41,310 bases of DNA from Nitrospinaceae bacterium (lineage in GTDB: Bacteria; Nitrospinota; Nitrospinia; Nitrospinales; VA-1): assembly GCA_029261475.1 (NCBI GenBank), contig JAJDBG010000052.1, positions 1-41,310 of the forward strand, in the 5' to 3' direction. This document shows positions 1-8,367 of this stretch, piece after piece. The position numbers and the translations under genes are program-made. The notes beneath the pieces were generated by a model. That model searched no databases. It had not been told where the DNA came from and saw only the letters and a program-made list of their open reading frames with translations. Each line of letters opens with the position of its first letter. Positions within the stretch are counted from its first letter, which is position 1.

Positions 1-600
1 ATCTCCCTGACCCTCTACGGTTTTGAGCCGACCCTGTTGTTTATAATATTTTATCAGTGGTTGTGTTTCCTGCTTATATATTTCCAGTCTATTGATTATA
101 GTCTCTCTTTTATCATCATCCCTTTGAAACAAGATCCCGCCACACTGGTCACACTTTCCTTCGACTTTGGGCTTTCTCGCAGTTTCATGGAACATTGCAC
201 CACAATCCGCACAAGTCCTTCTACCCGTTAACCGTTCAACCAATGCCTTATTATCAACGGAAAACTCGAAAACTGCGTCGATCTCAATACCCATTGCCCC
301 TAGTGTTTCAGTGAGCTTACCAGCTTGGACCTGAGTCCGGGGAAAACCGTCTAAAATGAAACCATCTTGACAATCTTCTTCTTTGATTCTTTCTTTAATC
401 AAGTTAATGACCAGCTCATCAGGAACCAAGTTCCCGGCTTGCATAAATGATTGGACTTCTACTCCAACCTGAGTTTGGTCTTTAACCGCTTTTCTTAAAA
501 TGTCGCCCGTTGAAATCTGCGGAATGCTGAATTTTTCCTTCAGCAGTTTAGCCTGAGTGCCCTTGCCTGCACCAGGCGCCCCTAAAAGGATGAGCCTCAT
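1..600 (-). CDS. adk: Adenylate kinase, 3' end cut by window edge
   Basis: Interconverts ATP + AMP and 2 ADP in the cytoplasm. The first 200 codons are present and the frame runs off the window. The N-terminus shows the P-loop GAPGAGKGT at residues 8-16, then the AMP-binding STGDILR and the DGFPRT segment. The LID carries two CxxC pairs (CADC and CDQC), so this is the long, zinc-LID form. The ATG lies 3 bases past the secY stop and has GGAGG nine bases upstream, inside the end of secY. Following secY is the normal place for adk in spc operons, so it is almost certainly co-transcribed with the ribosomal genes. Confidence 0.97.
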   Translation of the reverse strand, partial: MRLILLGAPGAGKGTQAKLLKEKFSIPQISTGDILRKAVKDQTQVGVEVQSFMQAGNLVPDELVINLIKERIKEEDCQDGFILDGFPRTQVQAGKLTETLGAMGIEIDAVFEFSVDNKALVERLTGRRTCADCGAMFHETARKPKVEGKCDQCGGILFQRDDDKRETIINRLEIYKQETQPLIKYYKQQGRLKTVEGQGD

Positions 601-603
601 AGG

Positions 604-1920
604 TCAACCCCTCCGACCTTTCAACCTTCCCTTTTTGACAAAACCATCGTAATTCCGCATTACCAAATGCGACTCAATCTGTTGCATAGTGTCAAGTGAC
701 ACACCCACAACGATAAGCAGACTGGTTCCACCGAAATAAAATGGTATATTGAAGTACTTTATCAAATAATCAGGCAAAATACAGACTAAAGATAAGTATA
801 TTGCACCATAAAAAGTAATTCTCGATAAAATCCTGTCAATATACTCCGAAGTCTTCTGACCGGGTCGAATACCAGGTACAAACCCGCCAGACTTCTTCAT
901 GTTTTCTGAAACGTCAATGGGATTGAATATAACAGCTGTATAGAAATAACAGAAGAAAAATATCGCGCCAACAAAAAACATACTGTAAACGATATTACCG
1001 GGTGTCAAATACCCCGCTACTGTCTGCATCCAAGGTTCATTAATAAACTGCGCAATAGTTGCCGGGAACATAATGATAGAGGAGGCAAAAATCGGTGGAA
1101 TAACACCCGAGGTATTCACCTTAAGCGGCAAGTGTGAGGTTTGCCCACCCATCATCTTGCGGCCCACCACGCGCTTCGCATACTGAATCGCTATTCGCCT
1201 TTGCCCACCTTCTGTAAAAACAATGGCTCCAACAACAAAAATCATGACAACCAAAAGAAGCAACATGACAAGAACTGGAATTTCACCGGTCCCCATCAAA
1301 TCCATTGATTGGAAAATAGCAGCGGGTGTACCCGCAACGATTCCAGAGAAAATGATCAATGAAATTCCATTTCCAATGCCACGCTCAGTGATCTGCTCAC
1401 CCAGCCACATTAGAAATGCTGTTCCTGCTGTAAGAGTGAGAATCGTCATCACTCTGAATTCCCAACCAGCATGAGGAACAATCGCTCCGCCCGATGGGCT
1501 TTTCATCGCTTCTAACCCTACGGCGATTCCAGAACTTTGCACCATACTGAGCACAATGGTCCCGTAACGCGTGTATTGGGTAATTTTTTTCTGCCCCGCC
1601 TCGCCTTCCTTTTTCAGCCTTGCTAAATAAGGCGAAACCATTGTCATCAACTGAATGATAATGGATGCACTAATATAAGGCATGATTCCTAGCGCAAAAA
1701 CCGATAAACGGCTCAAAGCACCACCGGAAAACATATTGAAAAAGCCCAGGATAGTTCCCGAGGCCTTTTCAAAAATCTCCATCAGAGCAACTGTGTTGAT
1801 GCCAGGCGTAGGGATATGTGTACCAATACGATACACGACGAGCAAACACAGTGTAAAAATAATGCGTTTTTTTAGCTCGGGAATCCTAAGAACATTGCCA
1901 AATGAATCTGCTCCACTCAT
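604..1920 (-). CDS. secY: Protein translocase subunit SecY
   Basis: Central channel of the Sec translocon in the inner membrane, working with SecE (also in this window) and SecA. The 438 residues are the usual length and hold about ten hydrophobic helices. The N-terminus ELKKRIIFTLCLLVVYRIGTH, the PYISASIIIQL plug/TM2 region and the GIRPGQKTSEYI cytoplasmic loop (near residue 350) are diagnostic. The ATG follows the rplO stop directly (TAAATG) with only a weak Shine-Dalgarno, which suggests translational coupling to rplO. Downstream is adk. Confidence 0.98.
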   Translation of the reverse strand: MSGADSFGNVLRIPELKKRIIFTLCLLVVYRIGTHIPTPGINTVALMEIFEKASGTILGFFNMFSGGALSRLSVFALGIMPYISASIIIQLMTMVSPYLARLKKEGEAGQKKITQYTRYGTIVLSMVQSSGIAVGLEAMKSPSGGAIVPHAGWEFRVMTILTLTAGTAFLMWLGEQITERGIGNGISLIIFSGIVAGTPAAIFQSMDLMGTGEIPVLVMLLLLVVMIFVVGAIVFTEGGQRRIAIQYAKRVVGRKMMGGQTSHLPLKVNTSGVIPPIFASSIIMFPATIAQFINEPWMQTVAGYLTPGNIVYSMFFVGAIFFFCYFYTAVIFNPIDVSENMKKSGGFVPGIRPGQKTSEYIDRILSRITFYGAIYLSLVCILPDYLIKYFNIPFYFGGTSLLIVVGVSLDTMQQIESHLVMRNYDGFVKKGRLKGRRG

Positions 1921-2358
1921 TTATAGAGTCTCAATCTTTCCGCCCGATTTTTCAATTTTCGCAACAGCCGTCTTGCTGAACTTATGAGCTTGAACGGCAA
2001 GGCCTACCGACAACTCTCCATCGCCCAAAATTTTCACACGATCGGTTTTATGTATCAATCCTCGGTCTTTTAAAACCTCTGGAGTGATGAGATCAACTCC
2101 CGTGATTTCTGCAAGCTGCGCAAGATTCACAATCTCGTATTCTTTTCTAAAAATATTGGTGAAACCCCTTTTAGGCAAACGCCTTTGCAACGGCATTTGA
2201 CCACCCTCAAACCAAGGATGCGGACTTCCACCGGAACGAGATTTTTGTCCTTTTTGACCCTTACCACAGGTTTTTCCAAGAGTTGAGCCAATGCCGCGCC
2301 CGACTCGTTTTCTGTTTTTATTGACGCCTGGTGCGGGTTTTAAATTCGATAACTTCAT
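1921..2358 (-). CDS. rplO: 50S ribosomal protein L15
   Basis: Large-subunit protein of 145 residues, typical for L15. The glycine-rich, basic N-terminal tail ([20 protein letters not shown], residues 18-37) and the SRSGG and [17 protein letters not shown] blocks identify it. The start ATG has AAGGGAA about eight bases upstream. Only 16 bases separate it from the end of rpsE, so the rpmD gene (L30) usually found between them is absent. The stop codon abuts the secY start. Confidence 0.98.
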   Translation of the reverse strand: MKLSNLKPAPGVNKNRKRVGRGIGSTLGKTCGKGQKGQKSRSGGSPHPWFEGGQMPLQRRLPKRGFTNIFRKEYEIVNLAQLAEITGVDLITPEVLKDRGLIHKTDRVKILGDGELSVGLAVQAHKFSKTAVAKIEKSGGKIETL

Positions 2359-2374
2359 TCTTTATGTTCCCTTG

Positions 2375-2860
2375 TTATAATGCTTTGCCGCGCATTCTTT
2401 CGCATTCTTTAGCTCCACGAAGCGATGCCAAGCCTTCGATTGTAGCTTTTACGACGTTATGCGGATTATTGGTTCGAAGACACTTGGTCAGTATATCCTT
2501 AACTCCCACAGCGTCTAACACAGCACGCACAGCCCCTCCAGCGATGACTCCTGTTCCCCTGGAGGCAGGTTTCATTAATACTCGACCCGCGCCATAAGCA
2601 CCAATCACTTCATGAGGGATCGTTCCCTTATCCAAGTGCACAGTGACCAAACTTTTTTTAGCACGCTCCACACCTTTTCGGATCGCTTCTGGAACTTCAC
2701 TGGCCTTACCCAATCCCCAACCCACTTCGCCATCGCGATTGCCCACGACTACCAAAGCACTGAAACCAAACCTACGACCACCTTTAACTACCTTGGCCAC
2801 ACGTCGGATATTAACCACCTTATCAATATATTCTTGTCTCGCGTCCCTTTGTTCCTGCAA
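2375..2860 (-). CDS. rpsE: 30S ribosomal protein S5
   Basis: Small-subunit protein at the mRNA entry channel, involved in decoding fidelity. It has 161 residues. The N-terminal dsRBD-like S5 domain has [20 protein letters not shown] (residues 17-36), and the C-terminal domain has [17 protein letters not shown] and NPHNVVKAT. The start is TTG with a near-perfect GGAGG six bases upstream, and no in-frame ATG fits better. A 122-base gap separates it from rplR and contains a stem-loop just ahead of the ribosome binding site. Confidence 0.97.
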   Translation of the reverse strand: MQEQRDARQEYIDKVVNIRRVAKVVKGGRRFGFSALVVVGNRDGEVGWGLGKASEVPEAIRKGVERAKKSLVTVHLDKGTIPHEVIGAYGAGRVLMKPASRGTGVIAGGAVRAVLDAVGVKDILTKCLRTNNPHNVVKATIEGLASLRGAKECERMRGKAL

Positions 2861-2879
2861 TCCACACCTCCGCTAAAGT

Positions 2880-2900
2880 ACGATCCGGTTACCCGGTCGT
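2880..2900 (-). promoter_or_regulatory. Stem-loop with GUAA tetraloop before rpsE
   Basis: In the transcribed strand ACGA-CCGG pairs with CCGG-A-TCGT around a GTAA loop, giving eight pairs with one bulged base. It ends about ten bases before the GGAGG of rpsE and lies in an unusually long (122-base) spacer for this operon. It could shape translation of S5 or be a repressor r-protein target. This is inference from position and pairing only. Confidence 0.4.
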
Positions 2901-2982
2901 GCGCTGTATAAGCGTTCAAAGCGCTTTTTTTATTAGCCTGCTATAAAATCTAAGCACAAGGATCATCCCTCTGCCCGAATGT

Positions 2983-3351
2983 CTAGAACTGTACTCCCTT
3001 TTCTCGAACTGCATCGGCTAAAGCACCAATACGACCTGCATATATGAAACCATTCCGGTCGCAATAAACTTCCTTGATGCCTTCTTTAACAGCTTTTTCA
3101 CCAAGAAGACTTCCAACCAAGCCTGCGGCCTTCACGTTCCCACCGTACTTCAATTGCTCTCTAAACGCCGCTGACTGACTGGACTCTGATACCAGGGTCT
3201 TGCCTTGTAGATCATCAATGATCTGAGCGTAAATATGCTTAGCACTTTTATACACCGTCAAGCGCAATTTATTCTTATTGCGCTGCACTTTTAACTTAAC
3301 GCGTCGCTTGCGCTTGATTCTCAATTCATATCTTGCATTTTTATTCATCAT
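2983..3351 (-). CDS. rplR: 50S ribosomal protein L18
   Basis: Binds 5S rRNA and attaches it to the large subunit. It has 122 residues with the basic N-terminus RIKRKRRVKLKV and the family segments LRLTVYKSAKHIYAQIID and DRNGFIYAGRIGALADAVREKG. The L18 order rplF-rplR-rpsE is conserved. Two adjacent ATG codons (residues 1 and 2) are both possible starts. The gene begins 3 bases after the rplF stop, so the two are probably coupled. Confidence 0.98.
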   Translation of the reverse strand: MMNKNARYELRIKRKRRVKLKVQRNKNKLRLTVYKSAKHIYAQIIDDLQGKTLVSESSQSAAFREQLKYGGNVKAAGLVGSLLGEKAVKEGIKEVYCDRNGFIYAGRIGALADAVREKGVQF

Positions 3352-3353
3352 GA

Positions 3354-3902
3354 TCAGCTCTTGGCCCCGGCTGTCTTGCCTGCCTTGCGAATGATTTTTT
3401 CGTCCGTATACATAATTCCCTTCCCTTTATAGGGCTCCGGGGGCCGAAAGGAGCGAATTTCCGCTGCCGCTTGCCCCACGGTTTCTTTATTAATCCCTAC
3501 AACTTTTACGATATTGGCTTTACCGTCCACATCAAATGTGATCCCTGCAGGTGCAGGATATTCAATCGAATGCGAATGTCCAACATTCAAAACCAATGTG
3601 CTACCTTTTAATTCCACACGGTAGCCAACACCAACTATTTTCAAAGCCTTTTCAAAACCTTGAGTTACCCCAAGCACCATATTATTGACTAAGGTTCGGG
3701 TCAAACCGTGTAAAGAGCGACTTTGGCGAGTGTCGTCGGGGCGCAAAATTCGAGCCTCATCACCCTCTTTTTCAACTTTCATCAGAGGATGCAAATCGCG
3801 CTTCAGCTCACCCTTAGGTCCTTTGACCGTCACATGGTTACCATTGATCTTTAAGTCAACTCCCGAAGGTACGGGAATAGATTTTTTGCCTATCCGAGAC
3901 AT
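3354..3902 (-). CDS. rplF: 50S ribosomal protein L6
   Basis: Large-subunit protein near the GTPase-associated centre. It has 182 residues, the standard length, with the duplicated L6 fold. MSRIGKKSIPVPSGV opens the first repeat. The second ends in the signature PEPYKGKGIMYTDEKIIRKAGK (from about residue 155), which contacts 23S rRNA. ATG start, with 59 bases to the end of rpsH and 2 bases to rplR. Confidence 0.98.
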   Translation of the reverse strand: MSRIGKKSIPVPSGVDLKINGNHVTVKGPKGELKRDLHPLMKVEKEGDEARILRPDDTRQSRSLHGLTRTLVNNMVLGVTQGFEKALKIVGVGYRVELKGSTLVLNVGHSHSIEYPAPAGITFDVDGKANIVKVVGINKETVGQAAAEIRSFRPPEPYKGKGIMYTDEKIIRKAGKTAGAKS

Positions 3903-3961
3903 AACTTGAACCTTGAATTCTGCCTAATATTAATTTTTAGCCGACCGTTTCGATCCACCAT

Positions 3962-4357
3962 CTACCAAACGTGGCCCAGCACTTCGCCGCCCACGGCTTT
4001 TTCCCTGCATTTTCCATCGGTGAGAACTCCCGAAGAGGTCGTGATGATAGCAATTCCTAAACCATTCAACACTCGAGGAACCTCCCCAGCACCCACATAA
4101 TTTCTTTTACCGGGTGTACTGATTCGCTTTATTCCACGGATTACAGATTCTCCACTTTCGTACTTCAAGTAAACGCGCAGTATTCCCTGCTTGCCATCCT
4201 CGAACACACGGAAGTTTCGGATGAATCCTTCTTCCTTTAGAATCTCGGAGATTCTTGTTTTAATCTTGGAACTTGGAATTTCAATGCGATCTTTTTTTAC
4301 CATCAATCCATTACGGATACGGGTAAAATAATCGGCTATAGGGTCCGTCATTGACAT
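3962..4357 (-). CDS. rpsH: 30S ribosomal protein S8
   Basis: Primary 16S rRNA binder of the platform. It has 131 residues. [29 protein letters not shown] and the C-terminal [26 protein letters not shown]-type block are diagnostic. In Escherichia coli S8 is the translational repressor of the spc operon, binding near the rplE start. I did not find a clear copy of that target here. Either the first ATG or the one at residue 3 could be used. Confidence 0.98.
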   Translation of the reverse strand: MSMTDPIADYFTRIRNGLMVKKDRIEIPSSKIKTRISEILKEEGFIRNFRVFEDGKQGILRVYLKYESGESVIRGIKRISTPGKRNYVGAGEVPRVLNGLGIAIITTSSGVLTDGKCREKAVGGEVLGHVW

Positions 4358-4412
4358 AAGCGATTAAGACTCCTGAATATAATGCGCTCGCTAATTGCTT
4401 TTAAGCGACTGT

Positions 4413-4598
4413 TTACCAACTGGATTTGGTGACGCCTGGGATTTCTCCCAACAATGCACGTTCCCGAAAACAGATTCGGCACATACCGAACTTTCTGAGA
4501 AACGCTCGCGGACGTCCGCAAACATTGCAACGGTTATACTCGCGCACCTTAAATTTTTTTGTCTTCTCTGATTTGGCGATCAGCGATTTTTTTGCCAT
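4413..4598 (-). CDS. rpsN: 30S ribosomal protein S14, zinc-binding type
   Basis: Small-subunit head protein. I place the start at the [12 protein letters not shown] methionine, giving 61 residues, because the frame upstream has no S14-like sequence and 61 is the standard length of the short form. Two CxxC pairs (CNVC at about 24-27 and CRIC at about 39-42) make it the zinc-dependent type rather than the longer cysteine-free form. It lies between rplE and rpsH as in most spc operons. Confidence 0.96.
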   Translation of the reverse strand: MAKKSLIAKSEKTKKFKVREYNRCNVCGRPRAFLRKFGMCRICFRERALLGEIPGVTKSSW

Positions 4599-4644
4599 TT
4601 TCTTTTCCGGGCCACCACCTTTGCAGGCGAGGCCAAAGTTCAAG

Positions 4645-5184
4645 TTACTTCCTTAAAGGAAGCCCCAAGTGAGTCAATAAACATTTGCCTTCTTCGTCGG
4701 TTCTGGCCGTCGTACAAATGGTAACGTTCATCCCCTTGATTTTATCGACCTTATCAAAATCGATCTCTGGAAATATCAGCTGCTCCTTGATCCCCAAGGA
4801 ATAATTTCCACGTCCATCAAATGCTTTCGGTGAGAGCCCTTTAAAATCGCGAACACGCGGCAGAGCAAAACCAACCAGCCTTTCAAAAAATTCGTACATT
4901 CGATCGCCACGTAGCGTTACCTTCACACCGATAGGAACTCCCTCTCTCAACTTAAAATTTGAGATTGCCTTTTTGGCCCGGGTAATTATCGGCATCTGTC
5001 CAGAGATAATGCGCAGTTGCTCGACACCTGCTTCGATTAGCTTCGAATCCTGAATCGCTTCTCCCAAACCCATATTAATAACGATTTTCTCAAGTCTGGG
5101 AATTTCCATCACATTTTTAAGCCCCAAGTCCTTTTGGACTTGCACTTTATGCTTATCTTCGTACGCTACTTTTAAATTGATCAT
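4645..5184 (-). CDS. rplE: 50S ribosomal protein L5
   Basis: Binds 5S rRNA and forms part of the inter-subunit bridge to S13. The 179 residues are typical. Family blocks seen are [55 protein letters not shown] and the C-terminal [22 protein letters not shown] start 3 bases after the rplX stop, followed closely by rpsN. Confidence 0.98.
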   Translation of the reverse strand: MINLKVAYEDKHKVQVQKDLGLKNVMEIPRLEKIVINMGLGEAIQDSKLIEAGVEQLRIISGQMPIITRAKKAISNFKLREGVPIGVKVTLRGDRMYEFFERLVGFALPRVRDFKGLSPKAFDGRGNYSLGIKEQLIFPEIDFDKVDKIKGMNVTICTTARTDEEGKCLLTHLGLPLRK

Positions 5185-5187
5185 CAG

Positions 5188-5520
5188 TTATACCCTGTCC
5201 ATCACCTCGCCGCATTTTTGACAAATGCGAACGCGTTTTCCGTCTTCAAGTTTCTTGCGTTTGACACGAACCCCTTTGCCGCATTTGTCGCAAGCTAGCA
5301 TCACATTGGAGATATGCATTTTCCCCTCCTGCTCTACAATACCTGGTTGGCGGGTTTTCCCGTCTCCTTTAGTATGGCGTTTGAGCATGTTCAGCTTTTC
5401 TACAGTGATTCGCCCTTCATTTGGGAAGAAGGCCAAAACTTTGCCCTTCTTTCCTCTTTCCTTACCAGCAATCACCTGAACGATATCATCCTTTTTCAGT
5501 TTGGTCACTTTTCCAGCCAT
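5188..5520 (-). CDS. rplX: 50S ribosomal protein L24
   Basis: Early assembly initiator of the large subunit. It has 110 residues. An N-terminal KOW motif (KKDDIVQVIAGKERGKKGKV) is followed by the L24 signature RHTKGDGKTRQPGIVEQEGKMHISNVML. The C-terminal tail has two CxxC pairs (CDKCGKG and CQKCGE), the zinc-ribbon-like end found in many L24 proteins. Its ATG overlaps the rplN stop by one base (TAATG), so translation is probably coupled. Confidence 0.98.
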   Translation of the reverse strand: MAGKVTKLKKDDIVQVIAGKERGKKGKVLAFFPNEGRITVEKLNMLKRHTKGDGKTRQPGIVEQEGKMHISNVMLACDKCGKGVRVKRKKLEDGKRVRICQKCGEVMDRV

Positions 5521-5888
5521 TAAAGCACCTCCGGAGCTAGAGAAAGAATTCTCATGAAACGCTTTGCCCTCAACTCTCGTGCTACGGGGCCGAAAATACG
5601 CGTTCCCAAAGGTTCTTTGGCATCATTGATCAACACTGCAGCGTTGCTATCGAACTTAATATAGGTACCATTCGATCGCCTGATTTCTTTCCGAGTGCGG
5701 ACAACAACTGCCTTTTTCACCTCGCCTTTTTTAATCGGCGTGTGCGGTTCGGCTTCCTTTACCGCGACAACAATGATGTCGCCAACGCGCGCATAACGGC
5801 GGCGCGAACCACCCAGTACTTTAATGCACTGTACTACTTTCGCGCCAGAATTGTCCGCCGCTTCAAGAACAGTTCTAAGTTGAATCAT
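5520..5888 (-). CDS. rplN: 50S ribosomal protein L14
   Basis: Large-subunit interface protein of exactly 122 residues, as in most bacteria. [39 protein letters not shown] and the C-terminal [13 protein letters not shown]-(A)[14 protein letters not shown] are near-canonical. Its start overlaps the rpsQ stop by four bases (ATGA), and its stop overlaps the rplX start by one. Confidence 0.99.
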   Translation of the reverse strand: MIQLRTVLEAADNSGAKVVQCIKVLGGSRRRYARVGDIIVVAVKEAEPHTPIKKGEVKKAVVVRTRKEIRRSNGTYIKFDSNAAVLINDAKEPLGTRIFGPVARELRAKRFMRILSLAPEVL

Positions 5889-6166
5889 TTAGCTTCCGCC
5901 TCTCCGATTATCTCCGCCTTCTTTATCATTTCCAAAAACCTCCAACGCTTGGTCTTGCTCAATGGACGAGTCTGGCATATGACAATGAAATCGCCTGTAT
6001 TACATTCATTTTTCTCGTCGTGGACGCTGAACTTGCGAGTCCTCTTAACAACCTTTTTAAAGGTTGTATCCATGAACTTCCGCTCAACGCTCACCATGAC
6101 GGTTTTTTCCATTTTGTCGCTGACGACGGTCCCCGTTAGGGTTTTGGCTACATTCTTCTCTTTCAA
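5885..6166 (-). CDS. rpsQ: 30S ribosomal protein S17
   Basis: Primary 16S rRNA binder. It has 93 residues with the OB-fold blocks [42 protein letters not shown] and the [10 protein letters not shown] signature. The start is TTG with AGGAG six bases upstream, and there is no ATG that would keep the N-terminus. A short acidic tail ([10 protein letters not shown]) follows the conserved core. It overlaps rplN by four bases. Confidence 0.97.
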   Translation of the reverse strand: MKEKNVAKTLTGTVVSDKMEKTVMVSVERKFMDTTFKKVVKRTRKFSVHDEKNECNTGDFIVICQTRPLSKTKRWRFLEMIKKAEIIGEAEAK

Positions 6167-6192
6167 AAGATACTCCTGCCGGCTAACTCCGG

Positions 6193-6447
6193 TTATTTTT
6201 TATCGGGTGCCGTTTCTGGCGCCTGTTTCTCATCTCCCCCGGCAACTTCGCCTTGGGCTTGACATTCAAGTTCCTGCTGAATCGTTCTGATGCGAGCAAC
6301 ATCCCTGCGGATAAATTTCAGACGCGAGGGATCCTCAATCTTACCAGTAGCTACCTGAAACTTCAGGTTGAAGTATTCCTGGCTCAGGTCAGCAACTTTC
6401 TCGTCTCTTTCTTTTTCCGACAACTCTCTAATTTCTAGCGGCTTCAT
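6193..6447 (-). CDS. rpmC: 50S ribosomal protein L29 with C-terminal tail
   Basis: Large-subunit protein at the exit-tunnel rim. The first 60 or so residues match L29: MKPLEIRELSEKE, DLSQEYFNLKFQVATGKIEDPSRLKFIRRDVARI. The protein is 84 residues, about 15-20 longer than the common form, ending in a low-complexity stretch rich in Gly, Glu, Ala and Lys. AAAGGAAAT precedes the ATG. A 109-base spacer with a stem-loop separates it from rplP, although these genes normally nearly touch. Confidence 0.96.
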   Translation of the reverse strand: MKPLEIRELSEKERDEKVADLSQEYFNLKFQVATGKIEDPSRLKFIRRDVARIRTIQQELECQAQGEVAGGDEKQAPETAPDKK

Positions 6448-6495
6448 ATTTCCTTTGGCTTAAGGGCATCTCTCAGAATGGTTTTCCACCACACT

Positions 6496-6514
6496 CAACC
6501 TTTTCTAAAGGTTG
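6496..6514 (-). promoter_or_regulatory. Stem-loop in the rplP-rpmC spacer
   Basis: CAACCTTT and AAAGGTTG are perfect inverted copies around a 3-base loop. A flanking ACTCA/TGAGT pair can extend the stem across a two-base bulge. No T-run follows in the direction of transcription, so it is not a standard terminator. It may be a processing or stabilising element. Confidence 0.4.
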
Positions 6515-6556
6515 TGAGTTGCCTCATAAAAAACAATCTAATTATTGGAGGTTCCG

Positions 6557-6970
6557 TTAAAACTGCTCTTTGACTACAAAGCGGGTAGCTATTGGCAATT
6601 TATGCGCAGCCAACCGAAATGCTTCTTTTGCTGTCAACTCAGGAACGCCTTCCATTTCATAGAGAATACGACCCGGCTTAACAACAGCTACCCAAAAGTC
6701 CGGGTTGCCCTTTCCCTTTCCCATTCGTGTTTCAGCAGGCTTACTAGATACCGGCTTATCGGGAAAGAGTCTCAACCATACTTTTCCTCCACGCTTGACA
6801 TATCGTGTCATTGCAATACGGGCGGCCTCTATCTGACGATCTGTGATTCGCCCGCACTCTGTTGCTTGCAATCCATAGGAGCCAAAACTAATCTTGCCCC
6901 CACGAAATGCTACTCCACGCATTCGACCCTTATGTCTCTTGCGATATTTTACCTTTTTTGGCATCAACAT
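6557..6970 (-). CDS. rplP: 50S ribosomal protein L16
   Basis: Large-subunit protein that positions A-site tRNA. It has 137 residues and opens with [19 protein letters not shown]. Further blocks are [35 protein letters not shown], the [19 protein letters not shown] loop near residue 80, and [13 protein letters not shown]. It sits between rpsC and rpmC as usual, 51 bases after rpsC. Confidence 0.99.
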   Translation of the reverse strand: MLMPKKVKYRKRHKGRMRGVAFRGGKISFGSYGLQATECGRITDRQIEAARIAMTRYVKRGGKVWLRLFPDKPVSSKPAETRMGKGKGNPDFWVAVVKPGRILYEMEGVPELTAKEAFRLAAHKLPIATRFVVKEQF

Positions 6971-7021
6971 GGCGTTACCTTGCCCTTTCTATATTCCATG
7001 GCTATCAGCGATTGAGTACGC

Positions 7022-7666
7022 TTAGCTTTTTGCTTTTTCTGGAAGAATTTCACCCTTATATACCCAAACCTTAACGCCGATCGCTCCAAATGTAGTTCGC
7101 GATGTAGCGGTCCCGTAATCAATATCCGCTCTCAATGTATGCAGAGGAACCTGACCTTCACGATACCATTCGCTTCGGGCAATCTCAGCTCCGCCCAACC
7201 GACCTGAAACTCTGACTTTAATTCCTTTAGCACCAAACCTTCGTGCCGAAATAACACTCTTTTTCACAACTCTTCGAAAGGAAACTCGCTTCTCCAACTG
7301 CAAAGCAATGTTCTGCGCTACTAAAGTAGCATCCATCTCTGCACGTCGAACTTCCTTGATATTCAAGTTGACTTGTTTTCCCGCCATCATCTTCTGCAAC
7401 TCTTCCTTGAGGCGGTCAACTTCCAAACCCTTTTTACCAATGATAATTCCAGGCCTGGCAGTGTGTATATTCACACGGACTCGGTTTGCGGAACGTTCCA
7501 CTTCAACTCGCGAAACGCCTGCATGTGACAGGGTAGTGGTAATGTACTTACGAATCTTTATATCTTCCAACAGGAGATCAGGATATTCCCGACCTGCATA
7601 CCAATTGGCACTCCAGGTTTTATTTACCCCTAAACGAAACCCGTATGGATGAACTTTTTGACCCAC
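7022..7666 (-). CDS. rpsC: 30S ribosomal protein S3
   Basis: mRNA entry-tunnel protein with helicase-assisting role. It has 214 residues. The N-terminus [18 protein letters not shown] is canonical. The KH domain holds the GIIIGKKG loop (residues 74-81), and the C-terminal domain has [32 protein letters not shown]. The start is GTG with a GGGGGT run four bases upstream. It lies nine bases after rplV. Confidence 0.98.
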   Translation of the reverse strand: MGQKVHPYGFRLGVNKTWSANWYAGREYPDLLLEDIKIRKYITTTLSHAGVSRVEVERSANRVRVNIHTARPGIIIGKKGLEVDRLKEELQKMMAGKQVNLNIKEVRRAEMDATLVAQNIALQLEKRVSFRRVVKKSVISARRFGAKGIKVRVSGRLGGAEIARSEWYREGQVPLHTLRADIDYGTATSRTTFGAIGVKVWVYKGEILPEKAKS

Positions 7667-7675
7667 GATTACCCC

Positions 7676-8014
7676 CTATGCTTTCTCTTCCAATGCCACC
7701 ATCAAGTGACTGGTTCGTTTTTTAATCGGCGTAGCCATACCTCGCGCACGCGGCATGTTCCGCTTCCATGTTGGCCCCTGATTCACTGTCACCTTAGTGA
7801 TGACCAAATCGTCTACATCCAAAGCCTTGTGATTTTCCTCTGCGTTGGCAATGGCAGACTTAAGGAGCTTCTGAAAGATCCCCGCAGACTTTTTCGCGCT
7901 AAACTGAAGGATATTCACTGCATTATTCACGTTCTTACCGCGTATCAAATCTGCCACTAGGGCAGCTTTCTGCGGTGAAGTTCGCACATTTCTCAGTATG
8001 GCTCTAACTTCCAT
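7676..8014 (-). CDS. rplV: 50S ribosomal protein L22
   Basis: Lines the peptide exit tunnel. It has 112 residues. MEVRAILRNVRTSPQKAALVADLIRGK opens the domain. The extended beta-hairpin that reaches the tunnel constriction is GPTWKRNMPRARGMATPIKKRTSHL (residues 81-105). It ends in TAG, which shows that TAG is a working stop codon in this genome. Confidence 0.98.
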   Translation of the reverse strand: MEVRAILRNVRTSPQKAALVADLIRGKNVNNAVNILQFSAKKSAGIFQKLLKSAIANAEENHKALDVDDLVITKVTVNQGPTWKRNMPRARGMATPIKKRTSHLMVALEEKA

Positions 8015-8071
8015 TTGCTTATTCTCTCGTCAGTTATATATTTTTAAGACGCCTATTGAACTAGCGAATTT

Positions 8072-8341
8072 TTATTTCTTCGTCCTACCGCCATGCATCT
8101 TGAAAATCCGGGTCGGAGAAAACTCTCCAAGCTTATGCCCAACCATATTTTCAGTCACAAAAACGGGGATGAATTTCTTCCCGTTATGCACGGAGAAGGT
8201 GTGCCCAACAAAATCGGGCGTAATAGTCGAACGACGCGACCAAGTTTTGATTGCCTTGCGTTCATTCGCCTGATTCATCTTCTCGACCTTTTCGGCCAAG
8301 CAATCGTCTACAAATGGACCTTTTTTTAGCGACCTTGCCAT
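8072..8341 (-). CDS. rpsS: 30S ribosomal protein S19
   Basis: Head protein contacting S13 and the large subunit. It has 89 residues, near the normal 91-93. [62 protein letters not shown] are textbook blocks. ATG start, located between rplB and rplV in the conserved S10 operon order. Confidence 0.99.
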   Translation of the reverse strand: MARSLKKGPFVDDCLAEKVEKMNQANERKAIKTWSRRSTITPDFVGHTFSVHNGKKFIPVFVTENMVGHKLGEFSPTRIFKMHGGRTKK

Positions 8342-8367
8342 AATGCTTCCGTAGTTAGGTTAAGCCA

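Noticed and set aside
2919-2936. AAAGCGCTTT followed by a T-run on the plus strand, resembling a terminator
   Set aside because: No plus-strand gene ends nearby, and the orientation is wrong for the minus-strand operon.
4599-4643. Extension of rpsN to an upstream ATG ([15 protein letters not shown])
   Set aside because: The extra 15 residues have no S14 counterpart and overlap the end of rplE-proximal sequence. The inner ATG gives the standard 61 residues.
6048-6067. ACAACCTTT/AAAGGTTGT palindrome inside rpsQ, similar to the rplP-rpmC stem-loop and to AACCTTTAAAGGTT in rpsG (14763-14776)
   Set aside because: The rpsQ and rpsG copies encode conserved residues and differ in spacing. Three short AT-rich palindromes in 28 kb can arise by chance, so I do not call a repeat family.
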